Source of the DNA: Lineus longissimus
Lineage: Eukaryota > Nemertea > Pilidiophora > Heteronemertea > Lineidae
Direction: 5' to 3'
Length of the DNA: 64,000 nt
Assembly (NCBI RefSeq): GCF_910592395.1
Contig: NC_088309.1
Location: 11,412,501 to 11,476,500, forward strand
Part shown: piece after piece, positions 37,909-48,289 of the stretch
Layout of the letters: each line of letters opens with the position of its first letter
How positions within the stretch are numbered: position 1 is the stretch's first letter
Notes under the pieces: generated by a model
Database searches by the model: none
Seen by the model: only the letters and a program-made list of their open reading frames with translations
What the model was told of the DNA's origin: nothing
Program-made: the position numbers and the translations under genes

Positions 37909-38116
37909 AAGGTAAAACTAAAGTGACTCCATTTTGCCAATCTAAGAAACACCAGAACTCATCCGAAACCCACAAAATGGTAAAAGTATTAGCCGGAGGA
38001 CATTGTCTCTTCTGGTGTGCATGGCCTCCGAAAACAGAGTCTTGTCCGATTTTTGGTGTTTGATAGGGTTCTGGTGTTCCTAAGATTGGCAAAAAGAGTC
38101 GCTTTAGTTTCACCTT
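37909..38116. mobile_element. foldback element with about 52-bp inverted ends
   Basis: The left arm 37909-37960 (AAGGTAAAACTAAAGTGACT, CCATTTTGCCAATCTAAG, AAACACCAGAACTC) and right arm 38066-38116 are reverse complements with about seven differences. Inside, GGAGG (37995-) and CCTCC near 38020 may form a second small stem. No reading frame crosses it. A MITE is likely; no second copy was seen here. Confidence 0.65.
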
Positions 38117-40354
38117 TATCACACATTGTATATTACATGATAATTTGATTCAAATTTCCTTGTGAGCTTTAGAGCATCATATGAAGCTGGAATAAGTGCA
38201 ATAGTGGAATAAAAAAAAACCAAACAAAATTAGCATTATGTTTAAAATAAGGGACGTAGCTAGAAGGGAAGGGCTGGGGAAGGATGCCCCGAAAGGTGGC
38301 AAAAACTGTCTTTTTGACCATGAAAAATGTCAATAAGTGTCATTTTGCCCCGCCCCCAGGCCAAAAACACCCAGTTACACTCCTGAAGAAAGAAATGAAC
38401 TTTAAACTCAGATAAATTCAGATCATTAGCCAATGACTGTGACGACCTGTGCATACAATAACATTTGAATAACACCGTTTATGGGGTATAAATAGCCAAT
38501 TATACTACATGCAATATATGACACCCCAAGAGGCCTCTTCAAAATGGCACCCGATCCCGGTATTCACGAGGACGACCTGTATATACCTCACAGCAAGCAC
38601 CTAAAGTGACATCATAGATACAATAACAAATTCATTGGTTTCTACTCTCACAAAAAATCTTATATACGATATTGGAAATCATCTTTTAAGTTGCAGTTTT
38701 TAAAACCTGCGACAGTGCCTCGTGTAGCGACACAGCAGCCTATATCATTGGTTGACGAAACTTGACATTTTGGTTTTCAATACTCCAATAGCGTTATCTG
38801 CCAATATTGCATTGTGTTGGTGTGCGTTAATTGCAATTGCCTTCGGGAATGCATTAGATGAACATCTATAGTATTGAGTAACATCTATGAGAAAGACACA
38901 TGCCTTAACTTCGACCAATCAGATGCACGTAATACCGTTCTCTCTGTGTATCATTTGTGGCAGGCCTATAGCCTGAAGTTCGTCTGAAATAAAGAGGTTT
39001 AGCAAACTCTTTCGAGCAACAAATTACGAACACATGATCAAGTTTTGCAGAAATGCCCGATAGCATGAGAAATCGTTATTTCATAATGTCAAATATAAGA
39101 TCAATGTCGAAAGACGAAAAAAATAAGTAGATGTACACACTACAATAGTAAGATCAAAACACAAGTTTTCTCGTTGCATTTTAAAACCTTGTGAAAATCT
39201 GGTGTGAGTCCATTATCGTGTTCTCATTCAGACAAGAAGAGAGCCTCACAATGCAGCGATTCCACTCGCCTTCCAAGGGCAGGAAGAGACCATCCAAGGA
39301 CTAAGAGGGTCATAAATCGGATCCTGTTTATTAATTGAATTATAAGCAAACCATTTGATGCGCCGATGGGCCATCTCAAAGGAGACATGAAATGGCCAGT
39401 TTATTAAGGGTGCTCCAGGTGTTATACCCATCACCTTAATGCGCCTATATGTAAACCATCCCCCTGGGAAGGCATAACATACAGGTCGCCATTTTACAGC
39501 ACCCAGAGTGACATCCTGCAAAAAGTACCTCCCGAGGGTACGCCGTGAAGACATTATCCCAAAACTCTGCCGAGTTCCAGAACGCCCTTGAGCAATCCTT
39601 AGCTACATAAACCAAATCCCATTCCCACAATTAACAACGATTTCAAATATAACTTTCCGGGCATTGTGGCCTAGGAGGAAGTCCTCTATTTCTCCATCTC
39701 CTTCCTCGCGGTCGCGAAGGCAAGAGGTCAACCATACCTTGTAGTTAAACCCCCTGTGGTAGATTTCCTCCGCTTGTAGCCCTTGGACATCCAGGTACCG
39801 AACCCCCGGGCAAAAATCTTCGGACAACAAATGGCGATCCGATCTAATGGTTCCCCAAGCTGATAAAAGTGGTCTGAACTTCCATATCGATGGCGCTAAG
39901 CCTGCGGCCATCTGACCTTCGTGTCTTGAGAGGGGAATCGTCTGACCGCCAAATGGAGATATCAACAAATACATGTAATGCGATCAAAGTACATGCTGGA
40001 GACGATTAATAGGCAGGGAGAATACCCCTTATCTCACTGTAGTAACAATAATCGACAAACACACATTTCTGTTTTTGATAATACTTAACATTTCAAACCA
40101 CGTTGGTATAAATGTTGTTAAGAATTCTTTTTGGGACAACCCGTAGTATTCAGTAACCGCTAGAATGACTGGCACCAAAATGCTTTTAAAAACATAATGT
40201 CACGTTTTTTTGCATTCCATCAAAATAGCATTCATCATCAATATTCGATACGGGTTAATGACTAAAATGTGCCCTCAGACACAGCTACTTGCCTGGCTTC
40301 AGAAAATCTATAATGAATATACAAGAAACATAAGTCTATTGATTTCCGTTTAAG

Positions 40355-40720
40355 TGCATGTTGCCCTGTAGGGAAGGCAGCCGGCGAAACCTAAGAGCCT
40401 TGACAGCATTGGGGACGGTATCAAGATCATTTCATTTTACTGTAAACATTTTGTGAGCCGTCCTTTCCAAGGCCCGTCGGAGCATGTTGCTAGTAGCCGG
40501 CGAAACCTAAGAGCCTTGACAGCATTGGGGATGGTATCAAGATCATTTCATTTTACTGTAAACCTTTTGTGAGCCGTCTTTTCCAAGCCCCGACGGAGCA
40601 TGTTGCTAGTAGCCGGCGAAATCTAAGAGCCTTGACAGCATTGGGGATGGTATCAAGATCATTTCATTTTACTGCAAACGTTTTTGTGAGCCGTCCTTTT
40701 CAAACCCTGACGGGTATGTT
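40355..40720 (+). repeat. 116-bp tandem repeat, three copies
   Basis: Units begin with CCGGCGAAACCTAAGAGCC at 40381 and 40497, and with one substitution at 40613, an exact 116-base period. Each contains TTGACAGCATTGGGGA, ATCAAGATCATTTCATTTTA and GTGAGCCGTC, then CGGAGCATGTTGCTAGTAG. A partial unit end precedes the first copy. Copies differ by only a few bases, so the expansion is recent. No shared frame stays open. Confidence 0.9.
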
Positions 40721-40739
40721 GCAAATATGCAAAACTAAA

Positions 40740-40870
40740 GGCAAATTAAAACTCCTAAAGGTCTTGACTCTGTGAAAAACTTCAAAGGGTTTTTGATTTC
40801 CTTAAAAAAACTCTTGGAGGTGCATATTTGTGTTGGCTTTCAGAAGCTGAAAAACCTATCTATGTGTACG
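40740..40870 (+). repeat. AAAACC-palindrome repeat family, copy 3
   Basis: AAAAACTTCAAAGGGTTTTTG, then TTAAAAAAACTCTTGGAGG, then TGCATATTTGTGTTGGCTTT and GCTGAAAAACC. It directly follows the 116-bp tandem array, so the two may have inserted or expanded together. Confidence 0.4.
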
Positions 40871-41621
40871 CAGGACTACATAATATCATTGTGCCTCTAT
40901 TTCAGCGGACGCTGCTATGAAAGTTACTGAGCAGAAAGTGATGATCTGGATTCGTTCATAGATATTGATAGTTCAGAAATCGCACCTCATACCTCAGTCA
41001 CCATTTATTGCAGAAATCGAACCCTACTATACTCCGCTTGGACCGGAGTAGCGGACAGAGCTACGAGACTGGAGCTTTGTGTTTGGTGCACTTGTGGTCC
41101 TTCCGCAAAAGGAACAGCATGCAATAGACATGGATGTTAGGTCATCATGAACGATGAGCTCTGACGTTATACATACTGCGTTACCCCTCAGGGTTTGCTT
41201 CCCAAAACGTAACCTTGTTGATTGAACACGTTCTCAAGGATACCAGCCATGCCAGGAGGTTAGGCGGCCAAGAAGCCGCTGTTAACTAAGTTTATTACAT
41301 CAATATATATTTGCTGAGATGGTCCTGTCTGCATAGGGAAGTCGAACTATGTAGCTGTTTTTCCATTGTTTGAAGTGTTAATGAAAATAAATAAATCTAG
41401 GCTAGGATTTCTAAGCATAACACGTGTCTGGTGGCAGCATACAAAGGAATTTCAGGGAAACTATATACATTTTGTTTCTATTGCATATATTGATATCAAA
41501 TTTATTTAAATACACGATGCGGAGATTCCGAAATATTAATTACATAAACAGACTGCCCTTCAGTTCAAAATGCTGCTGCTGAATCACGTGCAGTGCTACT
41601 TTACACTCTTTGAATAAAAAA

Positions 41622-41745
41622 ATTCAGGGGTGCTCCACAGGTTTATAAAGGAAGCCTTTTCGGTTTTCCGATAAAAACCCTTAAACATGTTAAAGGCTTT
41701 TCACCGAGAAGGAAAAACCTTCTATGGCACTGACGAGCACCAGAA
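41622..41745. repeat. AAAACC-palindrome repeat family, copy 4 (inverted ends)
   Basis: GGGTGCTCCACAGGTTTATA at the left and AAAAACCTTCTATGGCACTG at the right are approximate inverted ends. Between them are GCCTTTTCGGTTTTCC and AAAGGCTTTTCACCGAGAAGG, again self-complementary. This is the weakest family member. Confidence 0.35.
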
Positions 41746-43778
41746 AAAGGAGGGCGGGGCTATGGCGAATAACCTGTTTTCTATGTAATGAAACCTTAAA
41801 AGATACTTCAACTCATTGAAAACCTCAAAACGTGTTCCACTGTTTACCATGGTCAAAAGTTCTTATGGTCGATATTCTGCTCTTAAAAAGGCTGCACCAT
41901 CTCAGGTTTCAAAGAAAAAATCTTACCAGTGGTCAAAAAATTTGCTTCAGATTTATCTGGGATGAAGGTCTCCTCGAAACATCTATCCACCCTTTGGATT
42001 CCATAAGGGGTTGCATTTGAATAGGATCAGGCCCCTGGATCAAAATGGTCCAAAATTAGCGCAAAACAAAGACCAGTATGTCACCGACTTCAGTAGTGGG
42101 AGCAGGCCCGTCGGTCATAACTTTGTCTATGAATATCAACTTTGGAGCCATAAACACTGGGCCAACGGTTCATTAGCCCAGGGCAACGTCCATAGCCGGC
42201 GGAGGCAATCAAACCAGGGACCCATGATTACATGGTGTTGATGTAGCCCCGGGTTAGGCACGCTCATCCGTCCCCCTCCCGGTCCTACGCCCACAGCCAG
42301 AGTCCCACGCCAAGAAAATTACCGAAACCCGATACGGGCGCTGTTACGGGAACAAGATCCCGCCAGTTGTGCAAGGGGGTGCGGACGTATCAGGGGGATG
42401 TCATAACCAAGAAGTTATCAATTATCACCTTCTTTGCTATGACTTGTTTGTTATTCAATACCCTTGTTTTCTCTAAACCCCGTTGCCCGAGGTAGCAAAG
42501 AAATAAGAACGTTTGGTGGACAAACTGCTGCACCAGGCTCCAAGAAAGCTTAATCCATTGTTTTCAGGCGAGCAGTATTGGCCACTGAGCCTGAAGCGAA
42601 CGCATTTAATGATTTTGCTGCTCCTTCTTAAAAACTGAAATTGGTCAAAATATTGGGTTTGGGGGTCAAGATTTATCACAAAAATTGTTAAACCTTTCAA
42701 AATGGCGATGGCCTTTCATCTCCCTGGTAAAGGGTGATAGACTGAGTTAGCAACGAATTTTAGAGTTGTAACAAAAATCATTTGCTTTGCTGATAATTAT
42801 CTTCTTGATCTATAAGCCGGTGACAAAATCATCACTTAATTTAGTCATGACGTATAAAGTTCATGTTCCCACCAGCGGCGAGAGATAAATAGATGTCATG
42901 TATATGGCCAGGGTGATGTGTTTTAGTACACAATTGAATGAATTATATAGTGCTAAATTACAATATTGATGAAGTTCTCCTGATCATGATCAAAATGTTG
43001 TCGCATGTTCTGCAGAGGGAAATCTTGTCAGGCTTACCCCGCAGTAGTGATCATCTCGCCAACAGGCAAGACCGACATCCACGCTAACTTGACTTTCAGA
43101 GCCTGGAAAATGTTTTTGAGTGTTTCCGTTACTGATTGTTTTCCCACTCATTGTTTGGGAACGTTGAAATATTGTTTGACTCGTTTTCTGTGTCTCTCCC
43201 GATTGAAAAGTCATTTTCTTTGTAGTCGTCTATTGCATGAAAACACTGGTTTTTGGGGTTCAACCACAGACGTTACACCGGTCTGGTAATCCCTCTTCGT
43301 TATCTAAAGCATTACAACTCCATTCGTACACATGAACTCCACAAACAACCAGAAAATTGTGTAAATTCTAGATCATTTACTGTCAACGAAACACTGGCCC
43401 TTCCTCAATCTGAATTGCCCAGAATCACCACCCCTTGAAGATCGTTGTCAGAACTATAATTAGGTCATGTCAAAAGATTTGTCTTGTATTGCACGATGTT
43501 ATGCATCGTGGACAAATTTTACAAGACACGATATTAATGAGGAGTACTGATAAACGTTGTTTAATGACAAGCATATTGTCAACAATTATGGCTGGATGAG
43601 CCCCCACAGAGAAGTGCCCTCGATTGCCACCAGCCCGACTTGTATGACTTTTCATGCGCAGAGTTAAAAACTACCAAACTGTCAAATGCAATAAGTCCTC
43701 GCGCTCGTGAGCAAAGCGCTTAGCGAAAGCAATAGGTCGAAGTTACAAATCCATTCAAGGTCCTTTAAGGCATTTAGC

Positions 43779-43810
43779 TTTAAAGGCCTACGCTGTCCGT
43801 TAAAAATTTT
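43779..43810 (+). repeat. short dispersed repeat start, copy B
   Basis: CTTTAAAGGCCTACGCTGT, then CCGTTAAAAATTTT, matches 3300-3330 with a few changes. The downstream AT-rich sequence cannot be aligned by eye. Confidence 0.3.
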
Positions 43811-46800
43811 GAATTTGTAATTGAATTAAAAAATTTCCAATTGTGGAAAGACGTACTAAATATAAATTTCAACATTGTTATTGCGTAGACAGATAGACAA
43901 ATACTATTCACACCAAGTTTCAACAATTTAATATTAACAATAACTGCACTACGGCATTGTGTATTAGTGGATTTCTAATTATTATGATTGGACCACAAGT
44001 AATTACGAACGACGTACCCTTTTAAGGTAATAGTAATGGCAAAAACGTTTCGCATTTAACGAGAGTACAATATATGGCCTCGGTATAGCCTCTGTACGCC
44101 TATCTGCACTCGACTAGGGGCTGTACATGTATACCGTACCACTTAAGTAGACTACATCAGGAAGACAACAGATTCTGTCAGTGAACTTGGATCAATCTGA
44201 TCTGTCTTACCGTGTCGCAATCTTGAGTTACATGTATTCTACGGTCCCGAAATTACGGTCGCTTTTATGCTTTCATATTTTTTGGGTTACAGTGTATAGG
44301 AAAGGGTATCCCAAAACGGTTACTGTTCTGGGTTTCGCCAAAATGTACCGTCATGACAGCGTTAACTTGGGTGTACTAGAGTCACGTAGCTAAGTTATTT
44401 TCACTGCATGTATCTAGCATAAAATAATAAGTGGGCCTTCAGCATGGAATGGCCTAAAATGCTTTAGGACAAACTGTCAGGATCTCAGAACAATCTCGTA
44501 CCAGTATTTTCTTTCCCCGAAATTACATGTAAGCTTAAATGAACTTTTTTTATAAATGTTCATTCTTATTTAAAATTTCTCTTTTTCAATCTGATTTTTT
44601 TACTTTCCTGGGGATCATATTCCTGAAATGAACGCTTATTCACGGGCGAGGTGACAAACATTTTTCGTTTTGATTTGAACCTTGATGTCATATCACTGGA
44701 CGGTCATCCTCGATTATACACATCCTTCATCATCAAGCACGGAACTCGAGTAAGGGTTTGTTCTTGCCCAGTCCTGCCGGTGCATCTGCTTAGAATAGTC
44801 CATCTGTCGCCCTATAACTGTTTGATTTCTTAAGACCGGATCAGCTAATGGGTCTATTCGCCAAGTGTTGAGAACGTTTCCTCGAGATAATCCTATCGAT
44901 CTGGGATTGGAGCTTGATGTCAAATTCGCCGGGAGACAGTAAGCTCTAGGCGAGGGTGGATGTCTATCCGGGCACACACTTAACATGACTTAACCCCTAA
45001 CATCTTCGGAGGATTGGCGCAGGCGATGAGTACAATGGGCGATTTGAAAGTTGTCTTGTACATGCACATGTATACATCTACGGCTTTACATTTGTGTGTA
45101 ATATGCGCATGGTATCGACACCAACTAAAAAATCACATGCCGAGCAATGGGGCTCGCCGTTCTGCGACTGTAATCATACAGAAATAAGAAGTGCACAATA
45201 AAACAGTACTGGTCAGAAATAACACCCCTACTGCGTGTAACATTGACCAACATTACCTCCACATCGGAGGAAGAGTAGCTTTGCCTCGCAATTCACTCTT
45301 AAACACATACCTATATTTGGTGTGTGAAAGTGGAAAGATTGTGAAAATGAGGGATATGCGAGTTTCTAGAATGAAATGTAGCAAGCAATAGGGGATGTTA
45401 CTCTCAGACTGTATTGGACGAGACAACACTGACACGAAGATCGACTTCAAATAATTTATACATACAATTAATTTATTCAATATCTCCACTAGAATATCTT
45501 TCTTTATCCACATGAAATAATTAAATGATCATGAAACTGTCACAGTATATACAGACGGCGGGCATTTAAGTCCAACACGAACATATGTATGCAGAAATGA
45601 TGATGAAAGGTGGGTCAATTTGACCTGAAAAATCCACAATGCGTCGACTACGCATCAACATCAGGTAGCCTATCCTAAATGTTCTAACGTACCCCATTAG
45701 TCCAGTAGCTATTCAAATTTAGAAAACACTCAGCATGGTCACCAACATTAGCACGATATGAAAATCCGGTTAGATTTTAGCATTGAGAAAGTATGCGGAA
45801 TACGTTCTGGATATCAATATCCATGAACGCGAAAAGGGCTTGCAGTCCATTGAACTGTAAATACTCCAGTTTCACTAATCTAAGACAGTTTCTGAATTCC
45901 GAACAATACTGGTCCGGAGATATTTTGGACATGGTTGTTTGATACCATTCATAATGTTCAATTTGGACAGGCAATGGGTTGTCCGATGGTCGCGATGTCA
46001 TGTCCCGGATCGGTGTTTGTTTCGATATTGTAGAAATTCATAAAGGGGTCTTAGATAGATGAAACTAGAGTATCTCTGAGCTGCCTATTTCGTTTGTATA
46101 TGATGAAGACAAAATACGTACTACCATTGGATCGTGCACACGAGGGATTTTCAAATATATTTTCTCCCTTTGGATGGACCCCTAAGAGATATATCTTTAA
46201 ATGTATTTGTACCAAGTTTACTATTGAACTTAGCATTAAAGAAAGTCCATAGAAATCTCATAAAAACCAGTCAACCAAACAACATTAAAGATAATGAATC
46301 AATCAAGTGCTTAGAAATATTTAACCAATCGGTATCCAGAATGATCTACTAGCCAAAAATGCCTCGCATTTTTCATGTAATTAGAAAGTATTATGTAGAT
46401 TTTGCGACTTTAGATTTCCATGCGGGTGAATCAATGCAATAGGGAAGATTTGGCACAAACACGTACAGTCGTGTTCTGAAGCAGATGAACACCTGTTTTC
46501 GAACAGAACATGAAAAGTACCAAGTTCACAGCATATTTCGCATAAAATCTTTAGATATCTAAAAAAAGGGATTTTAAACTACCATCACGAAAAATAATTT
46601 TGTCACAATCTCATTTAAGAAATGTGCGGATGGTTCAGTATTTCGTGCATTGTTTTCATTACATTTTTAGCATTAGCATGAATGGTATGATGGTACATGT
46701 GACCCTGACAAAGAATATGTTGACACAGTTGTAAATGTATTTTAACACTGGTAGCAATGATGTTTATGACCTTTTCAATCTTATTGTAAGATTACAGCTG

Positions 46801-47403
46801 TGAGTTTTTCAGCGTCAATATGTTTATTATATATCACATACATTACATACCTAATTAGTGATGCGAGTATTGTTCACAAGATTATCCTTATTACATGAGG
46901 AAGGAAGAGTTGTTCATCATCATTGATTATGTAATAGATAGCTGTAACCCGAATTTAAAAGCCTTCACCATATTTGCCCAAGGCGTGACCTACCCTTAGG
47001 CAATGATGGATATTGTCATGGAAGCTTAGAATATGTTTACGAATTTTCCGATATTCTCCATCGCGATTAAAAGAAGCTTTCAGCAACAATAGCTACGAAA
47101 AAATATTAGTTAAGATATCAGCAGTTTAACTTTTCTTGAGATTTCCTTGGCAATGACATTTTATGTCATCGATCAACATGACTTTTTCCAATTTACCCGC
47201 GATGTCGAAAAGGAATTTTGAATACATGTGTACGTTTATGTGTGAATATTTTTGGAGACAGCCTTTAAATCGGGGCAAGTTTTTCTGCATATGAAACCTT
47301 AGCTATGCAAAAAAGGTTATGATTTCGAATATATCTTAAAACGTTTTGCTAGTATAAATAATACATGAATGCTCACCAAGGCTTTCAAAGTAAATCCATA
47401 ATG

Positions 47404-47451
47404 CTTCACCAGTGACACTGCGCATGCGCAGTGATCTTCACTGACGAAGCA
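47404..47451. repeat. hairpin with NRF1-type palindrome at its tip
   Basis: CACTGCGCATGCGCAGTG (47416-47433) is a perfect 18-base palindrome containing TGCGCATGCGCA, the consensus for NRF1. Flanking GCTTC-N3-AGTGA and TCACT-N3-GAAGC extend the stem to about 48 bases with a small bulge. It could be a regulatory site downstream of islet or the core of a foldback element. Confidence 0.5.
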
Positions 47452-47971
47452 GTGTGGCAGGATAACTGTGCTTTGGTAAGCTGTCATTCAATTATGCCAT
47501 CAAAAATTCTTCAAATCCATTTGAAATGATAGTTGTTCATTTCATTAAATAATTTGATAATATTTCCAGATATCAATGATGATGAACTATCCCCTCACGT
47601 GAGTCTCTTAATTATTTTAACAATACGAAGTCCACAAAGGGTAAATCTCCTAGGCACATATATGGCTGGATGAATGGCCGTATAAGCTCAGTTGTAGAGC
47701 CAACGGTGGGAAACGTGTTCAGAGTTATGAATGATCTGTAATAATGAAATGAAAGTATGAAGAGCAGTCCGTGCATCTGGCCCCGAGCCAGCAGCAGCTC
47801 TTCAGTATGTTTAATCCTCTCCGCCTCTAGTTTGTAAATCACCATCGGACAGATACACTAACAGGTTCGGTTTTTGTAAACACACAGAATGTCGACGCCT
47901 CTTTTAAACTACCAGCAACATACGAACAACACATCCCATCAAAGTCAGAAAGAGTAGCGTCTCTCGCATGG

Positions 47972-48131
47972 TGACGTCAACACTGCGTCACGCCGTAGCA
48001 CTATTAAGTGTCAAATTCCAACGAAGCACTGATTAAGTGTCATATTCTACGTAGCACACGCTGATTGGGTGAAATCCATGACGTCAAATGGCACGAGACG
48101 AATCTCATTGGACTAGAGGCCGGTGACGTCA
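47972..48131. promoter_or_regulatory. cluster of three perfect CRE palindromes with CCAAT boxes
   Basis: TGACGTCA, the full CREB/ATF site, occurs at 47972-47979, 48079-48086 and 48124-48131. The last two each follow an ATTGG (inverted CCAAT, an NF-Y box) at 48064-48068 and 48107-48111, with gaps of 10 and 12 bases. An extra TGCGTCA half-site lies at 47984-47990. Pairing of CCAAT and CRE is typical of active animal promoters. The cluster sits 18 to 177 bases past the islet stop codon, so it may be a downstream promoter or enhancer, or part of the 3' UTR with no such role. Neither orientation nor target can be assigned. Confidence 0.5.
47998..48081. repeat. 28-bp unit, three copies, with TTAAGTG words
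   Basis: Units start at 47998, 48026 and 48054 with a constant 28-base period. The first two share GCACT, ATTAAGTGTCA and ATTC. The third keeps GCAC and has GATTGGGTGAAATCC in place of the middle. TTAAGTG is the reverse complement of CACTTAA, the core bound by NK2-class homeodomains. The array is embedded in the CRE/CCAAT cluster. Confidence 0.6.
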
Positions 48132-48148
48132 TTAGTCCTTGTGTTTAG

Positions 48149-48289
48149 CTACATGCTGACTGGACTAGATAAGTCCGAGGGTGAAGCTGGGAATTCGGAG
48201 CAGATGGACTCGGGTCCGAGATTGGAGTCGTCCTCTCCCCAGCCGTAATCCCCTCCACTCATCGATGATGGCCGGTCGAAGGAGTGAAC
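48149..48289 (-). CDS. isl: islet (LIM-homeodomain factor), last coding exon and stop codon
   Basis: The exon opens after a pyrimidine tract ending CATTTTAG, with a branch-point-like ACTAATC about 28 bases upstream (plus-strand 48316-48322). It encodes 46 residues and a TAG stop. The first codon is GTT, so QQL from the previous exon joins VHSF, matching ISL1 (QQL then VNF) at the same phase-0 junction. The tail is rich in Ser, Pro, Asp and Glu (DRPSSMSGGDYGWGEDD, then SDLSSPVSM). It does not resemble the MVASPIEA end of vertebrate ISL1, so the extreme C-terminus has diverged, as expected of an unstructured acidic tail. Identity rests mainly on junction phase, strand and the strongly conserved exon upstream. 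The exon alone would not be recognisable. Confidence 0.88.
   Translation of the reverse strand, partial: VHSFDRPSSMSGGDYGWGEDDSNLGPESICSEFPASPSDLSSPVSM

Larger units (their letters stand above)
38117..47403. other. gene-free stretch downstream of islet
   Basis: It contains the 116-bp array, two AAAACC-family copies and a short repeat at 43779. Three overlapping minus frames at 39246-39974 may be a decayed coding sequence but are unidentified. I see no exon that fits scaper, the known islet neighbour. Confidence 0.5.
46823..48148 (-). other. isl: presumed islet 3' UTR and immediate downstream flank
   Basis: This sequence follows the islet stop codon on the minus strand. An ATTAAA (minus strand, 47810-47815) lies about 330 bases after the stop, and the first plain AATAAA (46823-46828) lies about 1.3 kb after it. 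Either could be the poly(A) signal. The sequence does not decide between them. An open minus frame at 47612-47845 (77 codons) matches no family I know and is probably chance. The proximal 180 bases carry the CRE/CCAAT cluster and 28-bp repeats described separately. Confidence 0.35.

Noticed and set aside
41010-41026. Second B-box-like word (GGTTCGATTTC) on the minus strand
   Set aside because: Two mismatches and no accompanying A box or repeat structure.
24843-43285. Shared CACAGAYGTxACACCGG word in opposite orientation at 24843-24868 and 43260-43285
   Set aside because: Only about 19 bases align, with three mismatches. Flanks differ, so a common element is not supported.
47612-47845. 77-codon minus frame in the presumed islet 3' UTR
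   Set aside because: No family match and it lies after the islet stop codon. Best read as chance.
1-48148. scaper exons expected from conserved linkage with islet
   Set aside because: I looked for its conserved C-terminal signature among plus-strand frames and saw none. Short exons could still be missed by eye.
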